64,000 nt of DNA. Source: Bolinopsis microptera. Its lineage: Eukaryota > Ctenophora > Tentaculata > Lobata > Bolinopsidae. The DNA lies in NCBI RefSeq assembly GCF_026151205.1, contig NC_087082.1:5401908-5465907 (forward strand). Reading direction: 5' to 3'. A program made the translations under genes and the position numbers. The notes below the pieces were generated by a model that was not told where the DNA came from, did no database searches, and saw nothing but the letters and a program-made list of their open reading frames with translations. Every line of letters begins with the position of its first letter. Position 1 is the stretch's first letter. Below, piece after piece: positions 58,301-64,000 of this stretch.

Positions 58301-58890
58301 GTGGATCAACCTGCCTCAAATGTCAGGACAATTGCACCAATGTGCCAGCTGAGGACTCATAAGTATCTAGTATTTATTGGTTATATAAAGTGCTGCTTCG
58401 ATAAATCAATTATTTAATAAATATTCAAAAATTATAAAAATTATTTTCGATCAAAATATTTTAAATTTTACAAGTCCAAAATATTGAAAATGAAAATTTT
58501 CAAATTTTTTATAAAAATTAGTTCAATATACGTGGAATGTAATGTGAACATTTTTATTAAAATATATTTTTAAAATATCTGAAAATTTATTAATTATTTA
58601 ATTAATTAATTAAATAATTTATTTTTGAAAAAGTTGTTAAAGAAAAAGTTGTTCCCCTTTGTTTTCTAAACACACTGCTTTAAACTAGAATCTTCTAGGA
58701 TATTCAGAACGTGACTTATTTGCGGAAAACCAAAGTGGTAAAAAGGTGGTAAAAAAGTGGTAATTGTGGATTTTGCTCAAGTCAGATTTTTTGGGAATTC
58801 TCTGGAATGATTCCTGGGACCTGTCCCGACCATATCCCGTTAAAATCGCTTTGTTGCGAATTTTGTCCGACAAAAAGACGGATTTGACTG
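55385..58890. mobile_element. Long-TIR transposon, 3.5 kb, with a cysteine-cluster gene
   Basis: Flanked by TA and bounded by CAGTCAAATCCGTC and its inverse. The terminal inverted repeats run about 470 bp (55385-55860 against about 58430-58890). They share GCGATTTTAAACGGGATATG, CAGGAATCATTCCAGAGAAT, ACCACTTTTTTACCACCTTT and TTAATTAATTAAATAA. A second, direct copy of the inner TIR motif (ACTTTTTACCACATTGG ... GTCGTAGAAGGTTCTAGATT) lies at 55850-56020. TA target and CAGT end fit Tc1/mariner-like elements, but TIRs this long are unusual. It is related to 40283-43610. The enclosed gene (57397-58361) is broken. Confidence 0.85.
57397..58361 (+). pseudogene. C-terminal half of an uncharacterised invertebrate protein with CXC-like cysteine cluster
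   Basis: The frame is open from 57396 (an acceptor tttcag ends at 57409). It reads SMFANNDPRFGSLTQIKMFY, MKHELVTYPPSLYQSSEQ, FKMDGGMLLHKED, then shifts near 58030 to CEQLPPTSGAAEQHSYRVYH and ISWGWKMNNGAHVPV. It shifts again near 58245 to a cysteine cluster, CGNACSCRKAGIHCGS then TCLKCQDNCTN, ending at TAA 58361. From memory this pattern (LPPTSAAA, a DWGWK-like block, then a CxCRKxGxxC cluster) belongs to an uncharacterised protein family repeated many times in invertebrate genomes. The Cys cluster recalls TSO1/tesmin CXC DNA-binding domains. The N-terminal part of that family is absent here. Its place inside TIRs suggests the family is mobile or carried by the element. Confidence 0.6.
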
Positions 58891-59069
58891 TACTAGTTCT
58901 TTTGTACTATTTTAAATAGATATTCAATAATAATAAACCAGTCCCCAAACAAACATATTATCAAGTTGTACACTGGGTCAGTGTGTCTTTGCGGGAGATG
59001 CAGAAGTGGGAGAGGGACCTTTTGTTCCTCCGTCTGTAGTTACTTCTTCATCTGTCTTGTGTTGGTTTG

Positions 59070-60420
59070 TTAATCTTTGCAGGTGAGGTGCACATCTTCA
59101 CTGTGTCCACAGTTGTGTTCTTTATTCTTGAAGGTGCACTGGTCCCAGTCTGATGAAGCGCACTCAACATCGTCCAGTTTAATACTCAGACTGCTCTGAA
59201 CTGAGTAGTACAGCCCCGACTTCCAAGTAGCCTGGCCTTGAGGTCGCCCCATACTCTTGCAGATACTCTTAGCAGAGAAGAAAGTGAAGTCGTCGTCACA
59301 CACTGTTCCTCCGTTGTAGAGGAGGAGTCCCTCGAATTCCTGCACGCCCACCAAATTACCACCGTCATCTACTAAACTAAACGGCTGTATCTTGGCTCTA
59401 GGACACTGGTCCTTGTACAGGGTCGTATCACTGGAACACATCGCAGCAAAACAATCTATTTAACTCAGTCAGAGATGCCACGTTGTTAGCTTTAAGCAGT
59501 TTGTTGGATAACCCGCGGAACTCATCAAACGAAGCTATATTAGTTACTTTCTTCTTCCCTGAGATCCCCTTTAGCTCCGCATCGTTGACATTGTTAGTAA
59601 CCCCCACTGCTATTATCTTGATCCCATCCTTATCCTTGTCCCTCATTTCCTTAGCGATGGGTATTGGTGACCCTCCATCGTTAGAGTGCCCGTCTGTAAT
59701 CAACATAGCTACTTTCTTGTAACTAGCAGCAGCTTGTAGCATCTGTCTAGCTACTTTCAGAGCCCCAGCTGTGTTAGTCATCCCTCCCCGATACTGTAGC
59801 GCGTGAGTGTCGAACAGGTTCATACTCTTGCATAAACTGTTCTCGCAGCAGGGGTCTAACTCTACATGCACACCAGTAGAGTATGAGATGAGGCCTACAC
59901 ACATTTTCAGGTTATTTCTTTTTGCTTTAACTGCTGTAAGCTTCAGCATATTCTCTATAAAGGAAATTTCTTTGTAGTAGTCAACAGACCCAATACTCCC
60001 AGACGAGTCCAACACGACCACCGTAGTCTGGTGACACTTTACAGCTTGACAAGGCATAACTCGGGGGATCTGGTCTTCTATGGGCGTGTAGAAGTTGTTT
60101 TTCTGAAGAGGAGCTGTCGCGACTGCCATATAACTCAACTCAGAAAATGAGTAAGAAATGACGGGGGAGGGGGTGCCTAACAAGCTGTCTACCATGCTGT
60201 CTAGAAAGTCGTCTGACTCGTCGTCTGACTCGGTGCCTAATGTGGCGTCTGACATGATACTATTGGGGACTGCGTTGGGGCCTGCCTTGTAGTTAAACAC
60301 TCTAGTTTCAGGTGTAGGTGTAGGTGTATCGTCTCCTCCAAACATTGCAAACTGTATTGCATCAGCTGTCTCGTCCAGGTTGCCGCTTGAGGTTGTTAAA
60401 GTTAGGTACGTGTTATTCAA
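59070..60420 (-). CDS. vWA-SRCR protein, one apparent frameshift
   Basis: Probably secreted or cell-surface adhesion/recognition protein. The vWA domain keeps its metal site: VVVLDSSGSIGS (DxSxS), GGMTNTAGALK (Thr) and VAMLITDGHS (Asp). An SRCR-like domain follows: GGTVCDDDF, SICKSMG, LDDVECASSDWDQC, NCGHSEDVHLTC, with TAA-side end at 59070. The two lie in different frames that overlap around 59428-59441. Removing one T from the TTTT in TTGTTTTGC (minus strand) joins them as ...NRLFAAMCSSDTTLY, so a single-base indel in a homopolymer is the likely cause. The 5' end is not resolved: the frame opens after a TGA near 60421 without an ATG and has an acidic linker (ESDDESDDF), so earlier exon(s) with a signal peptide are expected upstream. 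Confidence 0.75.
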
Positions 60421-60476
60421 TCAACAAATTTACTCATCATGTAATGGAAACCATAGTAGGAACCGACCGAAATGTA

Positions 60477-60590
60477 GGGTTGCCAACCGATATTATCGGC
60501 CGATAATTATCGGCGATAATTTCTCAACAATCGTTATCGATTATCACGATAATTTTTAAGAATTATCGCGATAATCAACACATTTTTTCT
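60477..60590. repeat. TATCG-rich palindromic repeat end
   Basis: GGGTTGCCAACCGATATTAT then CGGCCGATAATTATCGGCGA and further TATCGCGATAAT motifs form nested palindromes. It resembles the start of a dispersed DNA element, but the opposite end was not found. Confidence 0.45.
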
Positions 60591-60597
60591 ATTCCAA

Positions 60598-60905
60598 CCT
60601 TTTGTAAAAAGGCAATAGTGAAAGGTTACGAATGGTTGTTTTTGCAGAAAAATAGGGATTTTGGAGAACGAGGTGGGTGGGTTTAGATATGTCGTCATTC
60701 CGTCCGTTACCACTTACCATGACAACGAGAAATACGCGCGCAGCATGTAAGGGTTGCTTGCGGAGATGTGATGTATAGCCTGTAGTCAGCGTATGCCATG
60801 CGGGGTGCAAGTGTATTTTAATGTATAAGGCAATACGTATAAGGCAATACGTATAAGGCAATACGCCCAATTTGTACGTGACACGCGAAGTACTAGTATA
60901 TAACC
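60598..60905. repeat. Dispersed repeat, copy 2
   Basis: Second copy of the repeat at 44120-44405, with a local triplication of ATAAGGCAATACGT. No open frame of interest. Confidence 0.75.
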
Positions 60906-61065
60906 GATGTGTATAAAACATGAGTATAGTTCATTTTTTGCTTACAATTTCTTAAATTATAAATACAAGTTATGCTACGGCAATTGAATTGAATCACAAG
61001 TGTTTCCCTATTTGAAGCATAATATTATGAAGTGAGCTGATTAGAGCTTGGGGGGGGGGGGGGGG

Positions 61066-61165
61066 GATCATGTTAGTTTTTGTCCGTTTTTGTCCATTCG
61101 ATTTTGTCCGTTTTCAGAAAATAGGGTACCGAACGGACAAAAACGGACAAAAATTGTAACTTTTG
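61066..61165. repeat. Inverted TTTTTGTCCGTT / AACGGACAAAAA repeat
   Basis: TTTTTGTCCGTTTTTGTCC on the left and ACGGACAAAAACGGACAAAA on the right form a hairpin. A related hairpin lies at 61905-61960 in the GA-rich tract, so it may be a small inverted-repeat element. Confidence 0.6.
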
Positions 61166-61534
61166 ATTTAAATTGTCTCCACAATTTGTAACAGGCTATC
61201 TGCAAAAATGGGTAGCACGGTTTTAATGACCATGGTCCTTTCTCAAACTTTCAATCCTCAGTTAGGTAAAATAGTAAAAAGAATAGTAATCTACACATTT
61301 TTCCAAAAAGGGATGAAAATCACTTAATTTATGAAAAATATCGTGTAACATGAACAACTTTTCCATAGTACTGGAGAGTAAAACTCTGTTAAACACAAAA
61401 GTTCTTGAGCACACTTTGAGTCAGTAACAGTAACAGGTCAATATGTTATAGACTCAAACGCGTTTAAAAACATTTTAGTAACAATAAATTGTGTAAACAA
61501 TAACACAAACAATAAATTGAACAAATTATTGAGA

Positions 61535-62035
61535 GATAAAAGAGGAGGAGGAGGTGGAGGAGGACTGAGGAGGAGGAGTACTGATGAGGAGGACTGATGA
61601 GGATGACTGATGAGGAGGGGGAGGGATGATGAGGGGGAGGAGGAGGAGGGTGAGTAGGACGAGGAGGACTCAGGACGAGGAGAACTGAGGACGACGAGGA
61701 CTGAGGACGAGGAAGACTGAGGACGACTATGAGGAGGAGGAGGAGGAGGAGGACTGAGGAGGAGGACTGATGAGGAGGAAGGAGGATGATGAGGACTAAA
61801 GAAAAGGAGGAGGAGGACTGGGGGAGGACTGAGGAGGAGGAGGAGGAGGAGGAGGACTGAGGAGGAGGAGGAGGAGAAGAAAGCATCTAAATGTTATTTC
61901 CATTTTTTGTCCGTTTTTGTCCGCCCTATTTTTTGTCCGCCAAAAACGGACAAAAAACATGAGGAGGACGAGGAAGACTGGGGATGAGGATAACTGAGGA
62001 GGACGAGGAGGACTGAGGAGGGGGGGGGGGTCCAA
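61535..62035. repeat. GAGGAGGACTGA-rich low-complexity tract
   Basis: Irregular GAGGAG and GAGGACTGAG copies, interrupted by the GTCCG hairpin at 61905-61960. Serine/proline-rich open frames on the minus strand are composition artefacts. Confidence 0.92.
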
Positions 62036-62650
62036 GGGGAACTTTAGGGAACTTTTTTTTGGGGAACTTCAGGAAACCTGGGGGACTTTCCCAAAGTTCC
62101 CCAAAATTCCCCAAAAGTTCCCCAAAAAAATTATCAGATTCTACCAATGATTGTAGGTATTGTTTTTTGTTTTTTTCGTTTATTTTATATATTTACATAT
62201 CTATACGTGCTCTGTATAGCATTCTTACGAAATTGAGCAGTAAGCACAACTATATTTGAATTGCACCGAGCAATGATAAATGATGATACAGGAGTTGAAC
62301 CAAATGTAATGCAAAAAATCAGATAGTAAGGTAACTTACAGCTCTATTGAGAATCATCATGCCAAAAAATTATCATGCTGCAAGTATCAACAAGTAAGTT
62401 AAGACTATACCATTATATAATGGTATAATAACATACAAGTTAACATTAATGGGTATTAATGTAAATTAGAGAAATTTTGAATAATTTTGGGGAACTTTTT
62501 TTGGGGAACTTCAGAAAGTCCCCCAAAATTCTCCAAAAAAATTATCATGCCAAATAATTATCATGCTGCAAGTATCAACAAGTAAGTTAAGATTATACCT
62601 TATAATAACATACATGTTAACATTAATGGGTCTTAATGTATGGACACGTT
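62030..62650. repeat. GGGGAACTTT palindromes and a duplicated 110-bp segment
   Basis: GGGGAACTTTTTTTTGGGGA and inverse CCCCAAAATTCCCC occur at 62040-62130 and again at 62488-62545. The segment AATTATCATGCTGCAAGTAT ... AACATTAATGGG at 62366-62460 recurs at 62556-62640. 62651-63340 shows no gene. Confidence 0.75.
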
Positions 62651-63344
62651 CATTTGAGTTTGAGGATATTGGTAAACAAAAATAACAGCGTTTTCGACGA
62701 TAGTGGCTTAATTTTGACATCTATTAACCTAGCATGTTCAGAAGTTCTGAACATTAGCCACGTAACCCATACTCCCATACGCACCGCTCAGAAAGAAAAT
62801 CTATTGTTGTTAGGCACTATAATGTTTCAAATGTCACATTTTGTGTGACTTAGTGAACTGCAGTTGTCTAATTATCATTCTTTGGTCTGAAATATAGTAA
62901 ATTAGGTCAATCTTACAATTATGATACAACATTGGTTAATGGGCACGGATCGAACGGTTACAAGGCAATATTTGGGTAACTTTGTCACACTCATGATACC
63001 ATACCTCTATTCTACTGTGAGGTGTCCTAAAAACCCTTTCAACTCATTATTTTATGGTTGCTCTACCAATCATAGCCCTAAAATACATCGTTTTGAATAG
63101 TTAGCTAATACAGGCACTTGGTTATTGGGAAATGAGGTTAATTCTGTCACAATATATGAAATTTTAAATTTTGGGCGAATTATTTATATTTGATTTTGGT
63201 TTGAAAGGCGGGAAAACTTTATATAATGACAATGTAGTTGATGCAAGTTAAGATCAGTTGATGTTTACATTGTCACAAAAAATTATACGAAATCGTAAAT
63301 AGGTTAAAAACAATGATTATAGAATGAAATAGTCTCTTATAATA

Positions 63345-64000
63345 ACTCTTATAATAACTGATGTGACAAAGTGAACATGTCTTGCCCCTATTTTGAAGAT
63401 CTATATTCTATACCTCTATTAGAATTCAACATTCTAAAGTTTAACAATTTTAGGTTAAATTTGTCAAAGTCACTAAAAATGTGACAAAATTAACTTTCCC
63501 TGCCCCAACAATATCAAGATAGTGTGTTAAAATTGGCATACTAGGATGCTTTATTGCCTATATAAATCAATCCAAACTACAAAATATATGTTAATGTGAT
63601 GACGATTACCTAACTCTTATAATAACTGATGTGACAAAGTAACATGTAGATTGCCCCTATTTTGAAGATCTATAACTCTATTAGAATTCAACATTCTTTC
63701 AGAAACGATTGGAAGAATATTGTCCAGAACATCAGAGCTCAATTTTAACAATTTTAGATTAATTTGTCAATTACACTGAAAATGTGACAAAATTAACTTT
63801 CCCTGCCCCAACAATATCAAGATAGTGCACGTTAAAATTGGCATAGGGTGCTTTATTACAGGTATATTAATCGATCCAAACTACGATAAATATCTTTTAA
63901 TCTGATGACGATTACCTAACTCTTATAATAACTGATGTGACAAAGTAAACATGTCTTGCCCCTATTTTGAAGAACTATACCTCTATTAGAATACTATGAA
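63345..64000. repeat. Large tandem repeat, about 270-310-bp unit, running off the window
   Basis: The unit starts ACTCTTATAATAACTGATGT at about 63345, 63612 and 63919. It includes TTGCCCCTATTTTGAAGA, TTAACTTTCCCTGCCCCAAC and ATATCAAGATAGTG. Two full copies and part of a third are visible; the array probably continues beyond the window edge. Confidence 0.9.

Noticed and set aside
61464..62147. Serine/proline-rich minus-strand frames
   Set aside because: GA-rich low-complexity tract, no domain.

Overview
The window looks like nuclear DNA of an invertebrate animal. Genes are split by GT-AG introns. Recognisable products are a rhodopsin-class receptor, a FLYWCH zinc-finger protein, a cytosolic sulfotransferase, a Golgi-type carbohydrate sulfotransferase, the DHOase/ATCase end of the animal pyrimidine enzyme CAD, and a vWA-SRCR protein. 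The sequence is AT-rich and full of minisatellites and inverted-repeat transposons. I cannot place the species.

Layout. 1-22 kb: several short plus-strand exons (259, 3899, 4713, 8998, about 10100, 12649), each read as an ATG or open exon that ends two bases into a codon. A three-exon gene at 21157-22126 follows, whose last exon needs exactly that phase. I read this tentatively as one gene with dispersed alternative first exons, two promoters of which may be marked by CACGTG clusters. On the minus strand lie an intronless GPCR (6715-7677) and a FLYWCH gene (14038-16099) whose first intron is almost wholly one TA-flanked transposon. 23-26 kb: an intact seven-exon SULT gene (minus strand, 284 aa). 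27-32 kb: a perfect 45-bp array and three inverted-repeat elements. 32.5-35 kb: an unidentified exon, and a carbohydrate sulfotransferase broken by frameshifts with a minisatellite inside its stalk. 37.6-44 kb: a decayed LINE split by a 3.3-kb element with 1.35-kb inverted arms. 46.4-52.3 kb: the 3' part of CAD on the minus strand. Its linker and first three ATCase exons keep frame, but the flanking exons carry many lesions. 52.5-54.5 kb: a compound repeat with hairpins. 55.4-58.9 kb: a second long-TIR element, related to the first, carrying a broken gene with a C-terminal cysteine cluster. 59-60.4 kb: the vWA-SRCR gene. 60.5-64 kb: dispersed and tandem repeats only.

A recurrent theme is the near-palindrome GTAACCATGGTAAC and its variants. 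They build separate minisatellites across the window, appear as variants in two coding exons, and match the RFX X-box consensus. The intact SULT, FLYWCH and GPCR genes argue against a uniformly error-ridden sequence. Even so, several lesions fall in homopolymers, and read-level checking is needed before calling pseudogenes.
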